A DNA stretch of 64,000 bases from an uncultured Oscillospiraceae bacterium (GTDB taxonomy: Bacteria > Bacillota > Clostridia > Oscillospirales > Acutalibacteraceae). A model generated the notes under the pieces. That model had not been told where the DNA came from, ran no database searches, and saw only the letters and a list, made by a program, of their open reading frames with translations. The position numbers and the translations under genes are program-made. Position 1 is the first letter of the stretch; every line of letters starts with the position of its first letter. Below are positions 45,410 through 52,500 of this stretch, one piece after another. The DNA is taken from contig UQHH01000008.1 of NCBI GenBank assembly GCA_900540865.1, positions 1 through 64,000 of the forward strand, written 5' to 3'.

Positions 45410-45967
45410 TTAATCCTCCTCATCATATTCGGTTTCCAGCTCGTCCCAGGTACGCGAGGACGGGCATTTCCACAGGTAAATATAATTTCCGGCGGGGTCT
45501 TCTACGACCGCGTGGATTTCCCAGCTTTGCTTGCTGTCGTCAAGCGGCTTTGCAAGCATGGATTTTGATTTATCGAGTATGAGCTTTCCGCCGTGGTCGA
45601 GTAATTTCTGAATGGATTCCTCGAGCGGGACGTCCATATCGATTTCCATGAACGGGCCCGGCTTTTCAAGCTCGCCCGGCGCCCAATGGACAAACATGTT
45701 CATATGTCCCGGGGTGCAGCCTTCATAGTCGTACTGCGAAGGGCCGGTGCCGATTAAAAGAGACGGATGCTCGTCTCCAGCCGGTATTCCGCTGGCGGCC
45801 TGAGGCATCTCGATTGCGTCCCAACCAAATACATTGACGTAAAAGTTCAGGAAACGCTTTAATTCCTTGTAGGTGATTACCATCAGACGTGCTCTGCCAT
45901 GAAGGCTCTTCTTTGTGAATTTTTTAGGTGCGCGGTAGGGATACGTGTTTGTTTTCGTTTCTGCCAC
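45410..45967 (-). CDS. VOC-superfamily protein
   Basis: 185 residues from GTG 45967. One VOC domain: HGRARLMVITYKELKRFLNFYVNVFGWDAIEMPQ, GHMNMFVHWAPGELEKPG, AVVEDPAGNYIYLWKC. It is similar to the VOC domain of the next gene but lacks the N-terminal Cys domain. The C-terminus is acidic (DELETEYDEED). It overlaps or abuts both neighbours (6 and 3 nt), so it is firmly inside the sugar operon. A role as a metal-dependent epimerase, isomerase or lyase is possible but not shown. Confidence 0.75.
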   Translation of the reverse strand: MAETKTNTYPYRAPKKFTKKSLHGRARLMVITYKELKRFLNFYVNVFGWDAIEMPQAASGIPAGDEHPSLLIGTGPSQYDYEGCTPGHMNMFVHWAPGELEKPGPFMEIDMDVPLEESIQKLLDHGGKLILDKSKSMLAKPLDDSKQSWEIHAVVEDPAGNYIYLWKCPSSRTWDELETEYDEED

Positions 45968-45973
45968 TCTAAA

Positions 45974-46999
45974 TCATCCTTTCATTTTATAATTAAGCGC
46001 TTTTGGCGCTTTCATCTGGTTTGAATAGCGGGTCATGTAATTGTAGGCGGCGCCAATCAAGTTACATTCCCCCAAATAACGGCTTTTTACAATGCTTGCC
46101 TGCAGCTGTTTTCCAAGACCGATGCCTTTATAATAATGCTGCAATTGTTCTTTTAAATCGGAAAAAATACAATCCTCCAAGCTAAGGCCGCCTCCGATTG
46201 CGATTTTTTCCGGAGCAAAGCAAATTTGAATATTATGGACAACCACGGCGAGCGCATTGATGAAGTTACGGTAAATCTCTTCCGCCTGCGGGTCGCCCTC
46301 CTTAATCCATTTAAAAAACTGCACGCCGTTCGCTTCAATTTTTTTAAGGGAAGCCTCCGGGTCGGCATACGGCATTTTGACGCGCTGGTCAATCATTTCC
46401 AGCAGCGTGCCGGAATCCTGCACGGAAAGGTCGATGTTTTTCGCTTTGCAGATACGGTATGTGATTCCATGCATCGCGGCGGACATATATGCGTATGCCA
46501 AATCGTTGTACCCGTTCGGGTCGGTAATCAGGTAAGAAAATTCTCCCGCTACATAATCGCTGCCGCCATGTACCTTCCCGTCCTTTATGATTCCGCCCGC
46601 AACGCCGGAGCCGAGAATCACCACAGCCGCGTCCTTACAGCCGACGAGGGAGCCATCCCACATTTCTGCAAGCGCCGCGCATTTTCCATCGTTTTCCACC
46701 GCAATCGGGACAGGGCAGCGTTCCTTGAGCAGCTCAATAATACTATGGCCGTACAAGGGCCTGTACGCGCCGGAATCGAAAAGGAAGCCGGTTTCGGGAG
46801 CAATATAGCCCGGCATGCTGATGGCGATTCCATCGATTTGCTTACAGTACTTATCATATAAAAAGCCAACCGTATTGACAAACTGCTCGGTCGAGTTCAG
46901 AGGCGCCGGCAGCTTTGCGGAATGCTGCAGCTGCGCCCTATCGTTTACCAACGCATATTTGACGGAGCTTCCGCCAAAATCGCAAGCTAAACACTTCAT
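45974..46999 (-). CDS. ROK-family sugar kinase
   Basis: 341 residues. ATP site at the N-terminus (CLACDFGGSSVKYALVN) and IAIGGGLS near the C-terminus; substrate/catalytic Asp region VAVENDGKCAALAEMW and GSGVAGGIIKDGKVHGGSDYVAGEFSY. The zinc-binding CxCGxxGCxE motif of glucokinase/NagK/repressors is absent, as in beta-glucoside kinases of the BglK type. No helix-turn-helix precedes it, so it is a kinase and not a repressor. GGGG precedes the ATG. It is the first gene of the eight-gene operon and divergent from the AraC-type gene. Confidence 0.85.
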   Translation of the reverse strand: MKCLACDFGGSSVKYALVNDRAQLQHSAKLPAPLNSTEQFVNTVGFLYDKYCKQIDGIAISMPGYIAPETGFLFDSGAYRPLYGHSIIELLKERCPVPIAVENDGKCAALAEMWDGSLVGCKDAAVVILGSGVAGGIIKDGKVHGGSDYVAGEFSYLITDPNGYNDLAYAYMSAAMHGITYRICKAKNIDLSVQDSGTLLEMIDQRVKMPYADPEASLKKIEANGVQFFKWIKEGDPQAEEIYRNFINALAVVVHNIQICFAPEKIAIGGGLSLEDCIFSDLKEQLQHYYKGIGLGKQLQASIVKSRYLGECNLIGAAYNYMTRYSNQMKAPKALNYKMKG

Positions 47000-47390
47000 C
47001 CTAAAATCCCCGTTTCTATCTGTATTTTAAAGCTTTTTTTATTTCCCATTCAAAACAAGATTTATTGAGCGAGCCTCGCTTGATTTGAGTTGATTTTACC
47101 ATTTCCATAAAAATGGGTATATCAATAAACTCATTTTTATGATATAATCCTTAGTAGGAAGTGAATTTGTGCTATTTTACTGTTATTCCACTGCCGATTT
47201 TGCATATAATGCACATATCCAATTTCATTCCATACGTTGCTGACCGAGCCTGTAAATCTGGAGTTTTTTCAATTTTCTTATAAAATCTAAATCGTTCAGC
47301 AACCGCTCACGAATACAATCTCTTTTGCCGTTTTAAGAGGTTTGGGGTGTCCTTCGTGTAATTAAAAGCAAACGGCAGAATGGAGTTGTT
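47000..47390. other. divergent control region of sugar operon and AraC regulator
   Basis: A 391-bp AT-rich region. Candidate -10 boxes on the plus strand are TATAAT 47143-47148 and 47205-47210, both without a good -35. A perfect inverted repeat is listed separately (47106-47141). No ORF is supported. Confidence 0.6.
47106..47141. promoter_or_regulatory. candidate operator, perfect 10-bp inverted repeat
   Basis: CATAAAAATG (47106-47115) and CATTTTTATG (47132-47141) are exact inverted copies 16 bp apart, about 107 bp upstream of the ROK kinase start. They may be a binding site for the divergent AraC-type regulator. Confidence 0.45.
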
Positions 47391-48182
47391 ATGGCTTATA
47401 TCAATAACAAAAAGCTGTACTACCAACAATTTTTAAACCGGGAAGGGAACATCAGGCACCACAAATATGACGAGGAGCTGGAGCTATACGCTTTGATGAA
47501 AGCCGGTGATATGCGGGCCGTATCCAAAGGAAAGCAAATGTTTACCTCATCGCTTACCGGCCATGTGTCGAACGACCGCTTATTAAATTATAAATATCTG
47601 TTTGTCGCCTCCGTTACACTGGCAACACGTTTTGCCATTGAGGGCGGTCTGGACGAGGAGCTTGCGTATACGTCAAGCGACCTTTACATACAGCAGGTGG
47701 ACCAATGCAAGGCCGTCGAAGACGTTTTCGATGTTTTTGAGGAAATGTTCACCTTCTTTACCCAAAAGATGGCTGCTTTAAAAAAGAAAAATATTTATTC
47801 CAAGCCGGTCCTGCTTTGTATCGACTATATCTATGACCATCTTCATGAGAAGCTGAGCGTCGACCTTTTGGCGGACGTCGTCAATTTAAACCCGAACTAC
47901 CTGTCGGGCCTTTTCAAAAAAGAGACGGGCAAAACAGTCCTGACTTATATTTGTGACCTGCGCATTGAAGCCGCGAAAAATCTACTGCTTTATTCTGACG
48001 CCAGTTTTTCGGAAATCGCTTCGATGCTCTCATTCAATTCGCAAAGCTATTTCATTAAGGTATTTCGGGAAAACACCTCGCTGACGCCGAAAGAATACCG
48101 CAATAAATACTTTCGCGCCGACTTTGAACGAAGTGAAAAATTCGAGCGGATTCACGATAAAATACAAACTACTGAAAAATGA
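47391..48182 (+). CDS. AraC-family transcriptional regulator
   Basis: 263 residues. The C-terminal ~100 residues hold two helix-turn-helix motifs (VDLLADVVNLNPNYLSGLFKKETG and FSEIASMLSFNSQSYFIKVFRENTSLTPKEYR). The N-terminal part is an effector or dimerisation region with no recognised cupin signature; it resembles the middle of YesN/AraC-type regulators lacking the response-receiver domain. GGAG precedes the ATG. Divergent from the sugar operon, so it probably controls that operon. Followed by a very strong terminator. Confidence 0.85.
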   Translation: MAYINNKKLYYQQFLNREGNIRHHKYDEELELYALMKAGDMRAVSKGKQMFTSSLTGHVSNDRLLNYKYLFVASVTLATRFAIEGGLDEELAYTSSDLYIQQVDQCKAVEDVFDVFEEMFTFFTQKMAALKKKNIYSKPVLLCIDYIYDHLHEKLSVDLLADVVNLNPNYLSGLFKKETGKTVLTYICDLRIEAAKNLLLYSDASFSEIASMLSFNSQSYFIKVFRENTSLTPKEYRNKYFRADFERSEKFERIHDKIQTTEK

Positions 48183-48236
48183 AAGGAAACGCTCCCCCTG
48201 CTTCTTTTACCGCGGTGTTTACAACTAAGGCAAGAT

Positions 48237-48280
48237 AAAAAGGAGCCGTTTGCGTGTTACGCAAACGGCTCCTTTTTATT
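48237..48280 (+). terminator. strong terminator after AraC regulator
   Basis: A 19-bp perfect stem (48237-48255 with 48259-48277) with a 3-nt loop and T-rich tail; the A run on the other side makes it bidirectional. Confidence 0.9.
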
Positions 48281-48461
48281 TATTTCGGCATAATCATTTC
48301 TCTATCTTTATCAGTACCTGCCGTGTAAGCGCTTGAAACGAAAAATTAAAACTCTAAATTAATCCGTATTATCTGTGCAAAACACATATGAATAGTATTT
48401 CGATACGGTAGGCGGTCAAAAACAGAATAAGAAAAGCGTTAACCGGCATAGTAAACATACT

Positions 48462-49112
48462 TTAATTCGTACCATAAATATGGGCGGCTTCCTCTTCAGG
48501 CATTTTTTCTTCCGAATAAGCAAGATAGCCGAATAAATCCTGGACGTTTAAAAAAGCATCGACGAGCCCGGGCTGAAACGCCTGGTCGCGTTCCTCAGCA
48601 ATTATCTTTACGACCGACGCATGAGAATAGGCCCCTTTATAACAACGCTTCGAACGCAGGGCGTCATACTGGTCGGCCAACGACACAACCTGCGCGTAAA
48701 ATGGTATTTTATTGCCGGACAGCCTGTATGGATACCCTTTGCCGTCCCACCGTTCATGATGGCAAAGGGTAATATCCCGTGCGACAGACAGCGCTGTCTC
48801 ATGGCATTCCAGTATATCTTCGCACCGGGCAATCAATTCCGCGCCTTTTAACGTGTGCAGCTTGACGATGGAAAACTCTTCATCTGTAAGCGGCCCTTTT
48901 TTGTCCAGTATCGCTTTCGGGATGAAGCATTTCCCTATGTCATGCAGCAGCGTCGCACGTTTAATTTTTAAAATCTCCGTTTGTTTTATTTGCTGGAAGC
49001 CGCGCCGTTCAAGTTCGGTTAACAACAATTCGGTATAGAGCGCTACACGTTTTGCATGGCCGTCTATAACTAAAATGTTTGATTGCAAATCGATAAAGTG
49101 ATTGCTGCGCAA
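48462..49112 (-). CDS. HD-GYP domain protein (c-di-GMP phosphodiesterase-like)
   Basis: About 216 residues from TTG 49112 (GGAAGG 8 nt upstream); a GTG at 49121 abuts that site. All HD-GYP hallmarks are visible: GHAKRVALYTELL, ATLLHDIGKCFIP (HD), LHTLKGAEL, ITLCHHERWDGKGYPYRLSG (HH and GYP), SLADQYDALRSKRCYKGAYSH (DxxDAL). No receiver or membrane domain is attached, so it is a free-standing phosphodiesterase domain. It is the last of a three-gene set with a coiled-coil peptide and a degenerate HD-GYP protein. Confidence 0.88.
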   Translation of the reverse strand: MRSNHFIDLQSNILVIDGHAKRVALYTELLLTELERRGFQQIKQTEILKIKRATLLHDIGKCFIPKAILDKKGPLTDEEFSIVKLHTLKGAELIARCEDILECHETALSVARDITLCHHERWDGKGYPYRLSGNKIPFYAQVVSLADQYDALRSKRCYKGAYSHASVVKIIAEERDQAFQPGLVDAFLNVQDLFGYLAYSEEKMPEEEAAHIYGTN

Positions 49113-49135
49113 GCCCGTCACCTTCCCATCCGTTA

Positions 49136-49303
49136 TTAACGCTTGCTGAGATGCTTTGTTTGCTCATCCAGCTTTGCCCCGAGATAGTCGCCCAACTGCT
49201 TTTCTGATTTGAGCTGGCGTTTCAGTTCAGCGTTTTCCTTTTGCAGCTTTGCGTTTTCCATCCGAAGTTTTAATAGCTGCGCATCCTCATTTTTCTGATT
49301 CAT
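49136..49303 (-). CDS. short coiled-coil protein
   Basis: 55 residues from ATG 49303 (MNQKNEDAQLLKLRMENAKL) with GGAG about 10 nt upstream; longer frames lack a site. Nearly the whole protein is a heptad-like helix (LRMENAKLQKENAELKRQL). It overlaps the end of the degenerate HD-GYP gene by 17 nt and is followed 23 nt later by the canonical HD-GYP gene. A linker or dimerisation role between the two is suggested only by context. Confidence 0.65.
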   Translation of the reverse strand: MNQKNEDAQLLKLRMENAKLQKENAELKRQLKSEKQLGDYLGAKLDEQTKHLSKR

Positions 49304-49985
49304 ATAGAGGTTCTCCTTCACTCTGTCTGGTCCTGCAACGAAATTTCCGGTCAAAATACAGGTCAAAAATTTCATTCTGGAACTTTTCAAAGCATTCCAT
49401 TACGTCTTGGCCGAAAAGGTCAGCGCCGTTCTTCTGCATAAATCTGGCTGTCTTTAAAATATTTCGCGCCAAATTGCCTCCCCTGCCGGTGAGCATTTCA
49501 TCCAGCTTGCTCGCAAAACTGACCAGCCGGGCAGAAAGTGGTATTTGATTGCCGAAGAGACCTTTGGGATAACCGGAGCCATCCATGCATTCACAATGAT
49601 GCTTGGCGATTTCCAGCACAATGCCTCGGTTCAAGCAATTTTCATTTTTAAGCTTCCTTTTTAAAAGGTATTCAGTCGCGACGGGAATCTGCGTCTTATC
49701 TTTCATAGGAGCCATACATTCGCCTAAATGATGATAAAACCCGCCCTGCCAAACCGAACGGGAAAAAACCGCCCGGTCAACGCCTTCTGGTATGGTTTTT
49801 ACTGCCCCTGTCAGAATATATGCCACAACTGCCGTATGGGCCGAATGGGAATAAACCTTCTTGGGCAGGCTTTCCATAATAATCGTCAAGGGACTTGTAA
49901 TCGTTGGGTATTGCCGTACGTTAACCAAATCAAATTCATCCTTGTTTAATATAGAAATCATGTTTTTCGCATCGGTCTGCGCCAT
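49287..49985 (-). CDS. degenerate HD-GYP domain protein
   Basis: 232 residues from ATG 49985 with AGGAG 8 nt upstream. It keeps the HD-GYP shape (YSHSAHTAVVAYILTG, VWQGGFYHHLGECMAP, IAKHHCECMDGSGYPKGLFGNQIP, VSFASKLDEMLTG). The HDIGK motif has become YHHLGEC, and the DxxDAL motif has become SKLDEML. HH and GYP survive. Catalysis is doubtful; a nucleotide-sensing or partner role is plausible. It leads the three-gene set. Confidence 0.75.
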   Translation of the reverse strand: MAQTDAKNMISILNKDEFDLVNVRQYPTITSPLTIIMESLPKKVYSHSAHTAVVAYILTGAVKTIPEGVDRAVFSRSVWQGGFYHHLGECMAPMKDKTQIPVATEYLLKRKLKNENCLNRGIVLEIAKHHCECMDGSGYPKGLFGNQIPLSARLVSFASKLDEMLTGRGGNLARNILKTARFMQKNGADLFGQDVMECFEKFQNEIFDLYFDRKFRCRTRQSEGEPLYESEK

Positions 49986-50116
49986 AAATCGCACTCCTTT
50001 GAGGTTTGTTCGTCGCAAAAAAGCGCACAAAAGCAGAAGCGGCGCAAAAACCCAGTTACGGTATTATCTGCGCCGCGTAAAAATTCGTTATAATCTGCCG
50101 TTCATTTTGAACCGCT

Positions 50117-50166
50117 TCCGGGCGGTGCCGTGCTTACGCGGCTAACGCAGAAAGCACCGCCGGAGA
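50117..50166 (-). other. inverted repeats upstream of degenerate HD-GYP gene and downstream of Cna-B gene
   Basis: A GGCGGTGC...GCACCGCC hairpin lies in about 50120-50165, a 16-bp palindrome at 50210-50225 follows the Cna-B stop codon, and another pair (50039-50046 with 50069-50076) lies just upstream of the HD-GYP gene. Terminator or attenuator functions are possible; no T-run is convincing. Confidence 0.4.
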
Positions 50167-50227
50167 GTCCAATAAAAATCAAAGTATAAGATTGCGCATG
50201 ATAGGCTAACAGAAAAGCTTTTCTGCG

Positions 50228-52462
50228 CTATTTCAGCCTGCGCTGCTTCGGCCTGAGGCGCTGCGCCGCAACCAGGGCGGCCAAGCTCAGGAGCATACAC
50301 AGCATCCATGGCCAGATGTTCCTGTTGTCGCCTGTCTGGGCACCGCCGGAGCCGTTCGGGTCGTCGGGGTCCCCGGAACCGCCGGAATTGCCAGGGCCAT
50401 GAGGGCCGTCGGGGTCGTTGGGGTCATAGGTGTTGATTAGGTCATAGCCGTCCACCGTCTTTTGATAGCCCGGCACCTTTTCTTCATCTATGGTATAGAT
50501 GATTTCCTTTCCGTCGCCGTCATATTTGGGTAGGCGGAAAATATAAGTCCAGTGGTCCGACGCGGTGACCGTGCGCTGCGCTACGATAATATCGCCCACC
50601 TTGACGTATACAAGGATGGATTCCGGATAATTCTCGATTTGGTTTGCGCCGTGCGCCCATGTTTTGGTGCCCATGATTTCGATTTTATCCGGCGGAGCGG
50701 GCGGGCTGGTGTAGCGGTTATGGAACACAGCCTTATCCGCGGTTTTTCCGTTTTTGGTAAGCGTCCTGGACGCCACCTTCAATGTACCGTCTTTTTCAAT
50801 TACCTTCACTGTGTAGGTGTAAACGGCGGAGTCGTAGGTCCAGCCGTTTTCGCCTGTGTTCTGTTCGATGATGCTGTAGGTGTAGACGCCGGGCTTGGTG
50901 TAGCGGATTTTACCGAAGCTTGCCTTGCCCGCGCCGTTTATGGTGATGGTCTTTCTGCCGTTTACCGCGCCATCCGGCATGGGGGCGTTGTTCATTGCAG
51001 TCATGACAAACTTAAACGGAGCTTTCGGCGCCTTTTCGCCCTCGATGGTTTTCACAACCTGCACACTGTCGGCTGTGACCGGCGGAACGTAGACGTTCTT
51101 GACATTCATGCCGTTGTAAACCGGGTAGAAGTGTTCGACCGGCGCTTCTTCGATGGTGTAGCGGATTTCGGTCACGCCGTCCGGCTCATACTTGGGCGCG
51201 TTGAACGCATAGGTCCATTTGCCGTTTTTGTCCGGCTTTACCACGGCGGTATCTACTACGACATCGCCTTTTTTGAGGTAAATCGTAATAGATTCGGGCA
51301 GCTTTTGCTGATAGCCCTGTAAATCCCAGGTTTTTTCGCCTTCGACCGGAACCGTAACCGTGCCGGTGAATTTGTTTGTAAAAATGGCTGTATTGGGGCC
51401 GAGGTTCAGGGTGCCGTCGCCGTCGGTAACGCCGCTTAAAACGTAGCCGTCCGGTATACCGTCCTCATAAACGGTATACTTCGCGCCCGCGGGAAGGTCC
51501 TTCCAGGTAATGGACTGCCCCGCCTTTAATTCAAAGCGTTCAGGCTGGCGGCCTTCTACCTCCAGAACAAAATGGAAGACGCGTCCCGCCTCACTGGCCG
51601 GGATTTCCCCTGCGACTTCTTTCTGGACGGTCAGGTCGGCATTTCCGCTCTGGCTGCCTGTATAGGTGTTTGTAAACAGAACGAAAGCACCTTCCTGCGT
51701 AATCTGTCCCTGATGGTTTTCAGAGCCGGCGGTATAGCCGGGATGCTCCGCTTCCACAACCTTGTACTGTACCCCCACGGGGATATTTTCAAACACCGCG
51801 GTTTGCCCATGCTTCAATTTGATTGTGCCGCCGCTTGCTACCGTCTGCGGAGCGCCGCCGTCGATTCTGTAGCTGTACGCGCCGCCGTCGGAAAATGTAA
51901 CGGTAAACACAAATTCCAGCGCCAATTGTTCATCGGTAAGCGGCGTGCCGTCGGCGTTTACAACAAGCTTTTTGATGGTAAGCGGCCCTTCCAGGCGGCG
52001 GTTATACGCGGTAACAGTCAGCCTGTTGTTTTCCTCCAGGCCGGTAATCTCAAAATCGTAGCGGGTAATGGGCGCGCCGTTTACGTCCTGGTCGTAGGTA
52101 TAGCCGTAGCCGGGGTTTGTCTCCAGAAAATAATATTTCCCTTTTGTGAGGCCCTGTACCCGGATTTGACCGTTCTGGTCGGTAACGTAACGCCCGCCGA
52201 CCTGCACGTCGGGGTCGCCTACCTTATACAGGTAAAACTCCGCGCCGGGAACGAAATTCCCGGTTGCCGTACCGGACAGCGTCTTTTCCAGCTTTTGCAG
52301 GATTACCTGCGCGATGACCGGCATGCCGGAGGCTTCGTTGGTTTTATGGCTGCTGTAGTTGTTCCACGCGTACGTACCGGCGACAAACGCCGAGAGGACG
52401 AACCACATGGCCAAAGCAACGCATATGAGCCGGTAGGTATATTTTTTCATCCTGCTGGTCAT
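50228..52462 (-). CDS. Cna-B-domain surface shaft protein with SipW-type export signature
   Basis: About 744 residues from ATG 52462 (MTSRMKKYTYRLICVALAMW); GTG 52474 is in frame but less likely. Basic/hydrophobic N-terminus runs into AGTYAWNNYSSHKTNEASG, the same motif as the four upstream proteins. The shaft is a string of Cna-B/SpaA-like beta modules (LEKTLSGTATGNFVPGAEFYLYK, VQKEVAGEIPASEAGRVFHF, TVPVEGEKTWDLQG, VQVVKTIEGEKAPKAPFKF, GTKTWAHGANQIENYPESI). These folds often hold isopeptide bonds. The C-terminus has a DDPNGSGG spacer, QTGDNRN, a membrane segment and RPKQRRLK, resembling a sortase-type anchor without a clear LPxTG. Last gene of the surface operon. Confidence 0.88.
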   Translation of the reverse strand: MTSRMKKYTYRLICVALAMWFVLSAFVAGTYAWNNYSSHKTNEASGMPVIAQVILQKLEKTLSGTATGNFVPGAEFYLYKVGDPDVQVGGRYVTDQNGQIRVQGLTKGKYYFLETNPGYGYTYDQDVNGAPITRYDFEITGLEENNRLTVTAYNRRLEGPLTIKKLVVNADGTPLTDEQLALEFVFTVTFSDGGAYSYRIDGGAPQTVASGGTIKLKHGQTAVFENIPVGVQYKVVEAEHPGYTAGSENHQGQITQEGAFVLFTNTYTGSQSGNADLTVQKEVAGEIPASEAGRVFHFVLEVEGRQPERFELKAGQSITWKDLPAGAKYTVYEDGIPDGYVLSGVTDGDGTLNLGPNTAIFTNKFTGTVTVPVEGEKTWDLQGYQQKLPESITIYLKKGDVVVDTAVVKPDKNGKWTYAFNAPKYEPDGVTEIRYTIEEAPVEHFYPVYNGMNVKNVYVPPVTADSVQVVKTIEGEKAPKAPFKFVMTAMNNAPMPDGAVNGRKTITINGAGKASFGKIRYTKPGVYTYSIIEQNTGENGWTYDSAVYTYTVKVIEKDGTLKVASRTLTKNGKTADKAVFHNRYTSPPAPPDKIEIMGTKTWAHGANQIENYPESILVYVKVGDIIVAQRTVTASDHWTYIFRLPKYDGDGKEIIYTIDEEKVPGYQKTVDGYDLINTYDPNDPDGPHGPGNSGGSGDPDDPNGSGGAQTGDNRNIWPWMLCMLLSLAALVAAQRLRPKQRRLK

Positions 52463-52500
52463 GGGTTCCCCCACCTTTCTAAGATTTTCATGTGAAATAT

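Noticed and set aside
45974..46999. ROK protein as a NagC/XylR-type repressor
   Set aside because: There is no N-terminal helix-turn-helix; the sequence starts directly with the ATP-binding loop.
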